Shown: positions 1 to 5,345 of the stretch, in pieces
How positions within the stretch are numbered: the stretch's first letter is position 1
How the letters are laid out: each line of letters starts with the position of its first letter
Position numbers and translations under genes: made by a program
Source of the DNA: Planctomycetaceae bacterium
GTDB taxonomy: Bacteria; Planctomycetota; Planctomycetia; Pirellulales; Pirellulaceae
NCBI GenBank assembly: GCA_007129635.1
Contig: SKVE01000865.1
Location: 1 to 5,345 of the forward strand
Direction: 5' to 3'
DNA length: 5,345 nucleotides
Notes under the pieces: generated by a model
Seen by the model: the letters and a program-made list of their open reading frames with translations, nothing else
What the model was told of the DNA's origin: nothing
Databases searched by the model: none

Positions 1-24
1 GGTTTGGTCGTGCGCGAGCGACAT
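1..24 (-). CDS. Possible start of a gene leaving the window (8 codons visible)
   Basis: A minus-strand ATG lies at 24..22 and opens the frame MSLAHDQT, which continues past the window edge. A purine-rich GGGGAG (plus-strand ctcccc, 32-37) sits 7 nt upstream of it, which is good spacing for a ribosome binding site. Nothing can be said about the product from eight residues. The non-coding stretch at 25-224 would be its upstream region. The call rests only on the start codon and ribosome-binding match, which occur by chance fairly often. Confidence 0.25.
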
Positions 25-224
25 GGAATCACTCCCCGAAGTTTACGGAGATGGACCTCCGCTTGTTGCAAACTGCGTCTCCCATTTTCCTTGCATCCAG
101 CGAGTTTGCAACCCATTTGCTGCGCGGGGCATTCCCTACTTTCGGAGTGGAAAAAGCCGCTTGGGCAAGAATGCACGTAGTATTATTTACCGACTAACCG
201 CCCATTTAGTGTATTATCGTTATT
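25..224. other. Non-coding stretch with an inverted repeat and an AT-rich tract
   Basis: I see no convincing gene here. The forward open frame that crosses it has a composition unlike a folded protein. The stretch holds a perfect 10-bp inverted repeat (65-74 and 103-112) and a markedly AT-rich tract at about 180-245, unlike the GC-rich genes elsewhere in the window. On either strand the tract has TATTAT/ATAATA-like hexamers, but I could not place a -35 box at normal spacing, so no promoter is called. It may be the regulatory region of the gene that seems to start at position 24 on the minus strand, or degraded DNA beyond the restriction-gene remnant. Confidence 0.4.
65..112. repeat. 10-bp perfect inverted repeat with a 28-nt spacer
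   Basis: GTTGCAAACT at 65-74 is the exact reverse complement of AGTTTGCAAC at 103-112. The match does not extend on either side. It could be a weak stem-loop or a pair of binding half-sites upstream of the possible minus-strand start at position 24. There is no T-run after either arm, so it does not look like an intrinsic terminator. Confidence 0.35.
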
Positions 225-767
225 CTACTTATGTATTTTCTGAATTCCGAACCTGTGGCAGTCCAGAGCTGCGAACGTTCTTGGAGCATATCCCTTGGGC
301 GTGTTCTTTCTCCAGCACCCCGTCACCGGCACGATCATTCGGACGCCCCCCCTCGTTTGGTGGAAATCCGTCAGGTATCCTGTGCGTGATTGCCCCCATG
401 AATCATTTTCGCCCGTTGATAGGCACCTCGAGATAGCGGGCGATCCCGGATGCCCGCGTGCCCGAATCTTGGCTCGCGCTCTGGCTTCATCCAAGGCTGC
501 GGCTGTCAGGTCATCGGTGGATGCTTTTTTGAGCAGTCTTGCTTGGTCTGGGTTCGGCAGTGTGACAATCGCGTATAGGTGCCGCTTTGTAATTCGCCCA
601 GTGGAATCGCCGCGTGCGATGTGCTGAATCTGCTCCAGAGCGAAACCGTATTCGTTGTGACGCGTGACGACGAAACTTTGCCGAACACGCTCCTCCGGGG
701 TTTCTGCCAACCATTTTTGGCGAATGTGGCTGAAGATCTGTCCCTTGTCGTTCCTTGGGTGCTTCAC
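225..767 (-). pseudogene. Remnant of a type I restriction/N6-adenine methylase-like gene (N-terminal piece)
   Basis: The open frame runs for 180 codons from a GTG at 767. Residues 8-48 contain IFSHIRQKWLAETPEERVRQ (11-30) and then NEYGFALEQ (38-46). This resembles the conserved start of the HsdR_N_2-type domain (pattern 'IRxKWLvxTPEErVRQ...NEYGfxldQ') seen in type I restriction subunits and fused N6-adenine methylases. In that family an acidic/RAD(I/F)VIW nuclease-fold segment and a VECK motif should follow; neither is visible. After residue 48 the sequence becomes Arg/Ala-rich, then unlike any protein I recognise, and it ends at 180 residues where relatives have several hundred. No Shine-Dalgarno match precedes the GTG. 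It lies 37 bp downstream of ettA on the same strand. I infer a decayed or truncated gene. The alternative is a short novel fusion protein. Family recognition is by eye. Confidence 0.5.
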
Positions 768-777
768 ACAAATGACT

Positions 778-797
778 GCTAAGCACCTTATTCTCGA
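778..797. repeat. Short sequence sharing pieces with the 4316-4413 inverted-repeat element
   Basis: GCTAAGCACC at 778-787 is identical to 4311-4320, that is, the flank and outer end of the element between the LamG and sulfatase genes. It is followed at once by TTATTCTCGAA (788-798), which differs by one missing T from TTATTTCTCGAA inside the element's right arm (4396-4407). This arrangement could be left by deletion of most of an element copy. It sits in the 37-bp gap between the ettA stop and the restriction-gene remnant. The matches are short and could be chance. Confidence 0.3.
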
Positions 798-804
798 AGC
801 CTCG

Positions 805-2481
805 TCAGCCGCTCTTCAGCCGTTTGTAGCGGAATCGTTGCGGTTGGTCTTGGCGGATGCCCAGGCGTTCACGGCGCTGTTGTTCGTAGGTCTGGAAATT
901 GCCTTCGCACCAGTGCACGTATCCATCGCCTTCGAAGGCCAGGATGTGAGTCGCCAGCCGGTCCAGGAACCAGCGGTCGTGGGTGATCATCACGACACAG
1001 CCAGCGTAGTTCAGAACGGCCTCCTCCAAAGCCCGCAACGTGTCGACGTCCAGATCGTTGGTCGGTTCATCCAGCAGCAACAGATTCGATCCGCGGCGCA
1101 AGAGCTTGGCCAGGTGGACTCGGTTCCGCTCGCCACCCGAAAGATCACCGACCTGCTTCTCCTGGTCGGGACCACGGAAATTGAATCGCGACACGTAGGC
1201 TCGTGAGTTGATCTTTCGGCCCCCCATCTCCAAGGTCTCGTGACCGCCGGAGATCTCCTGATAGACCGTGTTGGTCGCCTGCAACGCGTCCCGGTTCTGG
1301 TCCACGTAGCCCCATTCCACGGTATCGCCCACTCGCAACTGGCCTTTGTCCGGCTGCTGTTCCCCGGTGATCATGCGGAACAGGGTCGTCTTTCCTGCGC
1401 CGTTGGGGCCGATGATCCCCACGATGCCGCCCGCCGGCAAGCTGAAATCCAGGTTCTCGATCAAGACCATGTCGCCGAATCCCTTGGTCAGGCCTTGCGC
1501 TTCGATCACCAGGTTGCCCAGGTGTTTACCGGGCGGGATCTGGATCTCGAACTCGTCCAGCCGTTCTTCGTACTGCTGGGCGGCCAGTTGCTCGTAAGCC
1601 TTCAAGCGCGCTTTGCTCTTGGCTTGACGAGCTCGCGGCGCCATGCGCACCCAGTCCAATTCACGTTGCAGCGACTTTTGGCGAGCCTGGCTGGATTTCT
1701 CTTCCCGAGCCAGCCTCTGCTGCTTCTGATCCAGCCACGAACTGTAATTGCCTTCCCAGGGGATTCCCCGACCGCGGTCCAGTTCCAGAATCCAGCCCGC
1801 GACGTTGTCCAGAAAGTACCGGTCGTGGGTCACGGCCACCACCGTGCCCGGGTATTCGGACAGATGCCGCTCCAGCCAATGGATCGCCTCGGCGTCCAGA
1901 TGGTTGGTCGGTTCATCCAACAGCAGCAGATCGGGCCGCTGCAGCAGCAGTTTGCACAAGGCGACTCGCCGCCGCTCGCCGCCCGACAACGTCTCCACGT
2001 CGGCATCGCGAGGCGGAAGGTTCATGACATCGAAGGCGATTTCGATCTCGCGGTCCAGCTCCCAGGTATGCGTGGCTTCGATCTTGTCTTGCAGCCGAGC
2101 CATCTCGTCGCACAACTTTTGCATCCGGGCATCGTCCATCGGCTCGGCCAGTTCCGCGCTGATCTGGTTGTAGCGATCCAGCAGCGCACGCCGTGGTGCG
2201 ACCGCCTCCTCGACATTGCCCCAGACGTCTTTGTCCGGATTCAATTGCGGCTCTTGCGACAGGTAGCCCCGTGTAAACCCGGCCGTCAAACGTGCTTCGC
2301 CGTCAAAATCCCGGTCGTCCCCCGCCATGATCCGCAATAGGGTGCTCTTCCCCGAGCCGTTGCGTCCCAGCACGCCGATCTTTGCCCCCGGATAAAAGGC
2401 CAGCCAGATATCCTTCAAGACCTCGCGTGGGCCGTGCTTCTTGGTCAATTGTTCGATCGTGAAAATGTACTGTCTGCTCAT
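805..2481 (-). CDS. ettA: Energy-dependent translational throttle protein EttA (ABC-F ATPase)
   Basis: EttA is a cytoplasmic ABC-F ATPase. It binds the ribosomal E site and gates entry into elongation according to the ATP/ADP ratio. The 558 residues match the family length (E. coli 555) and the order is complete. Domain 1 has Walker [10 protein letters not shown] (39-47), signature LSGGE (165-169), Walker B with catalytic Glu190 in [12 protein letters not shown], and switch His219. The linker or P-site tRNA interaction arm spans about 236-310 and includes the diagnostic [12 protein letters not shown] (239-250). Domain 2 has Walker [10 protein letters not shown] (358-366), LSGGE (447-451), Glu472 and His501. 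The C-terminal RFRYKRLK (549-556) is also typical. Both catalytic Glu residues are intact, so it should be active. There is no membrane segment. The start aligns with known EttA N-termini; a weak AAGGAA (2493-2498) lies about 11 nt upstream. It is divergent from the LamG gene and appears monocistronic. Paralogues such as Uup and the antibiotic-resistance ABC-F proteins are less likely given the arm and C-terminus. Confidence 0.97.
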   Translation of the reverse strand: MSRQYIFTIEQLTKKHGPREVLKDIWLAFYPGAKIGVLGRNGSGKSTLLRIMAGDDRDFDGEARLTAGFTRGYLSQEPQLNPDKDVWGNVEEAVAPRRALLDRYNQISAELAEPMDDARMQKLCDEMARLQDKIEATHTWELDREIEIAFDVMNLPPRDADVETLSGGERRRVALCKLLLQRPDLLLLDEPTNHLDAEAIHWLERHLSEYPGTVVAVTHDRYFLDNVAGWILELDRGRGIPWEGNYSSWLDQKQQRLAREEKSSQARQKSLQRELDWVRMAPRARQAKSKARLKAYEQLAAQQYEERLDEFEIQIPPGKHLGNLVIEAQGLTKGFGDMVLIENLDFSLPAGGIVGIIGPNGAGKTTLFRMITGEQQPDKGQLRVGDTVEWGYVDQNRDALQATNTVYQEISGGHETLEMGGRKINSRAYVSRFNFRGPDQEKQVGDLSGGERNRVHLAKLLRRGSNLLLLDEPTNDLDVDTLRALEEAVLNYAGCVVMITHDRWFLDRLATHILAFEGDGYVHWCEGNFQTYEQQRRERLGIRQDQPQRFRYKRLKSG

Positions 2482-2978
2482 CCGCTCGTTCGTTCCTTAT
2501 CATTCCAAAAGTCCGTCTGCTGAAGATCTCCAAGCCTAAACGCCCAAGCCGATCCTGGCAATCCGGCAAAGGCGGCAAAGCGACCTGAATTGCTTGCCTA
2601 GCGACGACAGGCGTGACAAACTGATTGGTAACGGCTACCATTCATGTTGCAGAAGGAATGAATGAAACAGCCGGCTCCGACACGCGATGAGATTGCCAGC
2701 GAGTTCGGCCGCTGGCTGCACCAGTTGCAGTTCGTGGGCGAAGGCGAACGAGACGGCAACGTGTTCCGTGCCTGGGGAATCGTTTACGTTCAGAACCCCT
2801 ATGCGGAGGGAAGAACGTGAGATCGTAGTGCGCAAACAAAAGAGGCAATGCTTTTGGAACCACCCTCGAGGAGCCGTTCCGCAGCCGAGCCTCCAACGGT
2901 AGTATCAGTCCGTGGGCGGGAAAAGTCAAGTGGAAGCACCAAAATGTTTATGGAATTCGTAGGACAGGGAGCCACATT
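2482..2978. other. Divergent intergenic region between ettA and the LamG gene
   Basis: This 497-bp stretch should hold the promoters for ettA (leftward) and the LamG gene (rightward). Its only plausible coding content is a 52-codon forward ORF at 2662-2820. The sub-stretch 2482-2661 has a short direct repeat GGCAAAG (2565-2571 and 2574-2580) and no strong hairpin. For ettA, a minus-strand TTGTCA (plus-strand about 2615-2620) could serve as a -35 box, but no good -10 lies at the right distance, so no promoter is called. The sub-stretch 2821-2978 has no terminator with a T-run and no clear sigma-70-type promoter. Confidence 0.5.
2662..2820 (+). CDS. Small hypothetical protein (52 aa)
   Basis: ATG at 2662 opens a 52-codon frame ending in TGA at 2818-2820. 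AGAAGGA (2651-2657) lies 4 nt upstream and is a strong Shine-Dalgarno match, though slightly close; the ATG at 2658 would overlap it and stops after 10 codons. The product begins MKQPAPTRDEIASEFGRWL and continues with a mixed hydrophilic/aromatic sequence (FRAWGIVYV near residues 35-43). The N-terminal part could form an amphipathic helix. Codons prefer G or C in the third position, as in the neighbouring genes, and the amino-acid mix looks more protein-like than the longer antisense frames here. There is no signal peptide, membrane segment or cysteine. It lies 158 bp upstream of the LamG gene, in the same direction. I do not recognise a family. It could be a real small protein, the surviving start of a longer gene, or chance. 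Confidence 0.45.
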   Translation: MKQPAPTRDEIASEFGRWLHQLQFVGEGERDGNVFRAWGIVYVQNPYAEGRT

Positions 2979-4277
2979 ATGAACAAGTTCGTTGCGTCAC
3001 TGGTGCTCGTATCGATGATGACCGGTTCGGTGCTGGGCGGCGAGCCTGCCGATCGAGTCGCGAAGGTCGCCGAGACCAAGGGGTTGATCGCCTTTTGGGA
3101 CTTTTCGTTGATGCACGAGGGACGATGGACGTCGTACCACGATGCCGACGTGGTTCCCCGCGGGTTTCCCGTCAGCTTACGGCGCATCGGTGATCCCCAG
3201 ACCTACACACCCGACGACTGGCCCTATGCGGACGATGCATCGAAGCTGTCGTTCGATACTTCAGGACCGTTCGGCCATGCCGTGCGGTTCAACCAAGGGT
3301 TTGTTTTCGGCGAGGTGGCGCGCGACGCGTTCGACGGTTCGCCGCTGGATGTCCACGGTCGCCAGGCGTTTACCATGATCGCCTGGGTACGGTTCGTCGG
3401 CCGTCGGCATCTGGTCGCCGGGATCTGGGACGAAGGCGGTTGGGACAAGTACGGCGGCAGGCGGCAGATCGCCCTGTTCGGCGGGCTGTTCGGATCGCGA
3501 GGGACGACCGCCCACATCTCGTCGACCGGGGCGTCCAGCTACCCGCAGTCGACGGCACCCGGCTCGCAATTTGCCCGATGCCGAGCCATCGATGGCGGTG
3601 ATTTCGAAAACGAACAATGGGTGGCCATGGCGATGACGTTCGACCCTGACACGGATCAGGTCGTGGCGTATTGTGATGGAGTCGCCACACCGACTTCCAT
3701 TACCGATCCTGTGGCCCGCGACGTTTTTCGCTATACGGAACCGGTGGCTAGCAATCCTTTCCACTTCCCCTGGCCCATCTATTCGCCGCAATCCTTCCTG
3801 CTGAAGTTCCATGGCTACAACGTCCAGGACTCGGGCGTCTACGAACACTGGTTGCAGGTGGATACGGAGGCGGCGACCGTCACGTACGACCGGACCAGTT
3901 CGGACGAAGACCATGGAAACGTCGATTATCGAGTCACGCTCGACGTGCGGCGTGGCGACGCCAGCATCCTGACCGAGCCCGTCGAGTTTGCTGCTACAAG
4001 AGGGCACCGCGTTCGGTTGCCGGTCGTGGCGAAGATGCAGCCCGACGATCTGATCGTCACGTCCTTGGATGCGAGACACGGCGAATCGTGGCAGCGGATC
4101 GGTCAACCGGTTCGCTACCGGCTGCGACAAGGCGCGCCGTTCACGTTCGGTCGAGCCTTAGGGCTGGGCGCTGAACCCATCGATTACGGTACCCAACTGT
4201 ACCTGGACGGCGTCGCCGTGTTGAATCGCGTGTTGAGTGAAGAAGAACTGCGTGCATTGAGTTTCACCGACCGTTGA
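2979..4277 (+). CDS. Secreted LamG-fold (concanavalin A-like) domain protein
   Basis: The 432-residue product starts with a signal peptide (MNKFVASLVLVSMMTGSVLG, probable cleavage VLG|G after residue 20), so it is exported. GLIAFWDF (35-42) followed by FTMIAWVRF (131-139) and WVAMAMTFDPDTDQVVAYCDG (split over 214-234) is the typical first part of a laminin G-like jelly-roll. The last strand, QLYLDGVAVLNRVLSEEELRALSF (406-429), is the usual end of such domains. Between them lies an extra segment of about 150 residues (240-390) that includes FHFPWPIYSPQSFLLKF. LamG folds commonly bind carbohydrate or protein ligands; no catalytic residues are evident. The start is supported by CAGGGAG (2965-2971) 7 nt upstream of ATG. 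A sulfatase gene follows 160 bp downstream in the same direction, which suggests a shared role in polysaccharide use. The fold assignment is firm by pattern, while the ligand is unknown. Confidence 0.85.
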   Translation: MNKFVASLVLVSMMTGSVLGGEPADRVAKVAETKGLIAFWDFSLMHEGRWTSYHDADVVPRGFPVSLRRIGDPQTYTPDDWPYADDASKLSFDTSGPFGHAVRFNQGFVFGEVARDAFDGSPLDVHGRQAFTMIAWVRFVGRRHLVAGIWDEGGWDKYGGRRQIALFGGLFGSRGTTAHISSTGASSYPQSTAPGSQFARCRAIDGGDFENEQWVAMAMTFDPDTDQVVAYCDGVATPTSITDPVARDVFRYTEPVASNPFHFPWPIYSPQSFLLKFHGYNVQDSGVYEHWLQVDTEAATVTYDRTSSDEDHGNVDYRVTLDVRRGDASILTEPVEFAATRGHRVRLPVVAKMQPDDLIVTSLDARHGESWQRIGQPVRYRLRQGAPFTFGRALGLGAEPIDYGTQLYLDGVAVLNRVLSEEELRALSFTDR

Positions 4278-4315
4278 CCTAGGCTCTGCCAGGAATCCCG
4301 CTCGAACCCAGCTAA

Positions 4316-4413
4316 GCACCGTTCGAGAAATAACTGACGCATTTTCTGCCCCCTCACCCTGCCCTCTCCCACGAGGGGCGAGGGACATTGGACAGTTATT
4401 TCTCGAACGGTGC
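4316..4413. mobile_element. MITE-like element with 21-bp perfect terminal inverted repeats
   Basis: The left arm 4316-4336 (GCACCGTTCGAG...AACTG) is the exact reverse complement of the right arm 4393-4413 (CAGTT...CGAACGGTGC). Immediately outside, TAA occurs in direct orientation on both sides (4313-4315 and 4414-4416), as a 3-bp target-site duplication would. The ~98-bp element has no reading frame of note, so it would depend on a transposase from elsewhere. Three-base TNA-type duplications are known for some IS5-family elements, but the ends do not let me assign a family. The interior carries a REP-like hairpin. The element fills most of the gap between the LamG and sulfatase genes and ends 24 nt before the sulfatase ATG, so its long stem could also attenuate read-through. 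An alternative is a purely RNA-level stem-loop. The repeat itself is certain; its mobility is inferred. Confidence 0.6.
4362..4384. repeat. REP-like GC-rich hairpin inside the inverted-repeat element
   Basis: CCCTCTCCC (4362-4370) pairs with GGGCGAGGG (4376-4384) around the loop ACGAG, with one T:C mismatch. It is preceded by CCCTCACCCTG (4351-4361), giving a tandem CCCTCNCCC motif. Strings of this kind are widespread in bacterial repetitive extragenic palindromes. No T-run follows, so it is not a classic intrinsic terminator, though a strong stem between two genes could still slow polymerase or protect RNA ends. Confidence 0.5.
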
Positions 4414-4425
4414 TAACGCTTTGAG

Positions 4426-4431
4426 AAAGGA
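4426..4431 (+). promoter_or_regulatory. Ribosome binding site of the sulfatase gene
   Basis: AAAGGA sits 6 nt before the ATG at 4438. It decides that start over the internal ATGs at 4540 and 4549, which have no comparable site. It lies just outside the right end of the inverted-repeat element (4413). Confidence 0.7.
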
Positions 4432-4437
4432 TCTGCG

Positions 4438-5345
4438 ATGAACCCGTTCTGCTCCGCTCGAAGATTCAGGTTGCCTGTCCCGTCCGGGCCGCGAAACGCT
4501 CGCGGCTGGTTCTCCAGCTACGGGCTTGCCGGATGGGCGATGATCCTGATGCTCGTGGCCGTCGGGGGACTGGGCTTGGCTGTGCGGGTCGCCGCGGACG
4601 AGCGAGCGTGTGGCGAAGGCAGCCGGCCGAACTTCATCTTCCTGCTGTTGGACGATGCCGGCTGGTCGGACACCGGCGCGTTTGGTGGCCGGATGCTGAC
4701 GCCGCATCTGGACCAACTGGCGGCGGACGGGCTCGCCTTTTCCGACGCCCATTCGCCCGCGCCCAACTGCTCGCCCTCGCGAGCCGGGATTCTCACCGGC
4801 CGCATCCCCGCCCGCACGGGGATCTACAGCTATCTGCCCGTCGCGCATCCCATGCATCTGCGAGCCGAGGAGATCACGGTGGCCGATCTGGCTGGCCAAG
4901 CAGGCTACCGCACAGGCCTCTTTGGAAAATGGCACCTGTCCGATCTGGACAACGCCGATCAGCCGGGACCGTTGGACCAAGGGTTCGAGATCTCCTTCGC
5001 GACGTCCAACAACGCCGCGCCCAGCCATCGCGACCCGGTAAACTTCCGGCGCAACGGCCAAGCGGTCGGGAAGATCGAAGGTTATTCGTGCCAGATCCTT
5101 GTCGACGAAACCATCGACTGGTTGGATTCCATCGGTGCGGGCCAGCAAGACGCGGCCCCCTTCCTCGCGTGCGTCTGGTTCCACGAACCGCACACCCCCA
5201 TCGCCTCGCCACCGGAATTGGTTCAGGCTTGTTTGGAACGTCATCCCGATCTGACCCAGCGCCAAGCCGAGTACCTGGCCAACATCGAGAACGTGGATCG
5301 AGCCGTGGGGCGATTGCTCGATTGGCTGGACCAACGCGATCTTGA
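4438..5345 (+). CDS. Exported sulfatase (arylsulfatase family, type I), 3' end outside window
   Basis: This family hydrolyses sulfate esters by means of a formylglycine made from Cys or Ser. The first 302 codons are visible and unbroken. PNFIFLLLDDAGWSDTGAFG (64-83) supplies the metal-binding Asp72 and Asp73. Cys111 in NCSPSRAGILTGR (110-122) is the C-x-P-S-R site that a formylglycine-generating enzyme would convert, with Arg115 beside it. GKWH (163-166) gives Lys164 and His166, and HEPHTP (249-254) gives the substrate-side His252. The second metal-binding Asp/Asn pair and the C-terminal subdomain should lie beyond the window; relatives run about 450-600 residues. The N-terminus has a basic stretch (Arg 8, 9, 11, 19, 22) and a hydrophobic segment (33-52) ending VRVAA|D, so it is exported or membrane-anchored. 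The start at 4438 keeps the basic region, which a start at Met35 would lose. The LamG gene lies upstream in the same direction. The sulfated substrate cannot be told from this part. Confidence 0.95.
   Translation, partial: MNPFCSARRFRLPVPSGPRNARGWFSSYGLAGWAMILMLVAVGGLGLAVRVAADERACGEGSRPNFIFLLLDDAGWSDTGAFGGRMLTPHLDQLAADGLAFSDAHSPAPNCSPSRAGILTGRIPARTGIYSYLPVAHPMHLRAEEITVADLAGQAGYRTGLFGKWHLSDLDNADQPGPLDQGFEISFATSNNAAPSHRDPVNFRRNGQAVGKIEGYSCQILVDETIDWLDSIGAGQQDAAPFLACVWFHEPHTPIASPPELVQACLERHPDLTQRQAEYLANIENVDRAVGRLLDWLDQRDL

Noticed and set aside
186..217. Forward sigma-70-like promoter in the AT-rich tract
   Set aside because: TTTACC and TATTAT are 20 nt apart, too far for a normal promoter, and no supported forward gene follows.
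23..436. 137-codon forward frame at the left end
   Set aside because: It is cysteine/serine/phenylalanine-rich with no recognisable domain or ribosome binding site, and it overlaps the restriction-like frame on the other strand.
1240..2340. 366-codon forward open frame inside ettA
   Set aside because: It is the antisense shadow of ettA, whose ABC motifs are complete on the minus strand. The forward product has no recognisable motif, and long antisense frames are common in GC-rich genes.
2303..2641. 112-codon minus-strand frame overlapping the ettA start
   Set aside because: It would overlap the conserved N-terminus of EttA in another frame. The product has no motif, and the ettA start is fixed by alignment with the family.
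3261..4130. 289-codon minus-strand frame across the LamG gene
   Set aside because: It is antisense to a gene with a signal peptide, a ribosome-binding match and LamG motifs. The minus-strand product shows no family resemblance.
4362..4384. Intrinsic terminator after the LamG gene
   Set aside because: The stem is strong, but no run of T follows on either strand, and the structure is better explained as part of the inverted-repeat element.
4396..5334. 312-codon minus-strand frame across the sulfatase
   Set aside because: It lies antisense to an unbroken sulfatase frame with all expected active-site motifs. Its composition is that of a shadow frame, and it also runs through the right arm of the inverted-repeat element.
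4533..5345. 270-codon forward frame overlapping the sulfatase
   Set aside because: It is in a different frame from the sulfatase and is Arg/Pro/Gly-rich with no motif. The frame beginning at 4438 carries C-S-P-S-R, GKWH and HEPHTP.
1..5345. CRISPR array, tRNA or rRNA genes
   Set aside because: I saw no regularly spaced direct repeats, no cloverleaf-like segments with a GTTCGA-type T-arm in the proper context, and no rRNA signatures. The GTTCGAG in the 4316-4336 arm is part of the inverted repeat.

Overview
The window looks like chromosomal DNA from a planctomycete of the Pirellula/Rhodopirellula type. The evidence is a secreted LamG (concanavalin A-like) protein of the 'FWDF' style followed by an exported sulfatase, together with moderately GC-rich coding DNA and loose intergenic spacing. 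This placement is inferred from gene content; no taxonomic marker is present.

Layout. Positions 1-24 hold a possible start of a gene leaving the window on the minus strand. Positions 25-224 are non-coding, with a 10-bp inverted repeat and an AT-rich tract. Positions 225-767 (minus) are an open frame whose first ~48 codons resemble the N-terminus of type I restriction/N6-adenine methylase proteins, but whose remainder does not; it is best read as a gene remnant. Positions 805-2481 (minus) encode a full-length ABC-F ATPase, EttA. Positions 2482-2978 form the divergent intergenic region, which contains a 52-codon ORF at 2662-2820 (+) with a Shine-Dalgarno match. Positions 2979-4277 (+) encode a secreted LamG-fold protein. 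Positions 4278-4437 separate it from a sulfatase that starts at 4438 (+) and runs off the window end.

Functional reading. EttA is a housekeeping translation factor and has no evident link to the other genes. The LamG protein and the sulfatase lie in the same direction, both carry export signals, and fit an extracytoplasmic role in using sulfated polysaccharides; the substrate cannot be told from the sequence. They may be co-transcribed, but 160 bp separate them.

The most unusual structure is in that gap: a roughly 98-bp element with perfect 21-bp terminal inverted repeats, flanked by TAA on both sides and carrying a REP-like GC-rich hairpin inside. It has the look of a MITE (a small non-autonomous transposable element). 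A short sequence sharing its outer 10 bases and a piece of its inner arm lies at 778-797, exactly at the junction between ettA and the restriction-gene remnant. I did not find a convincing new multi-gene system in this window.
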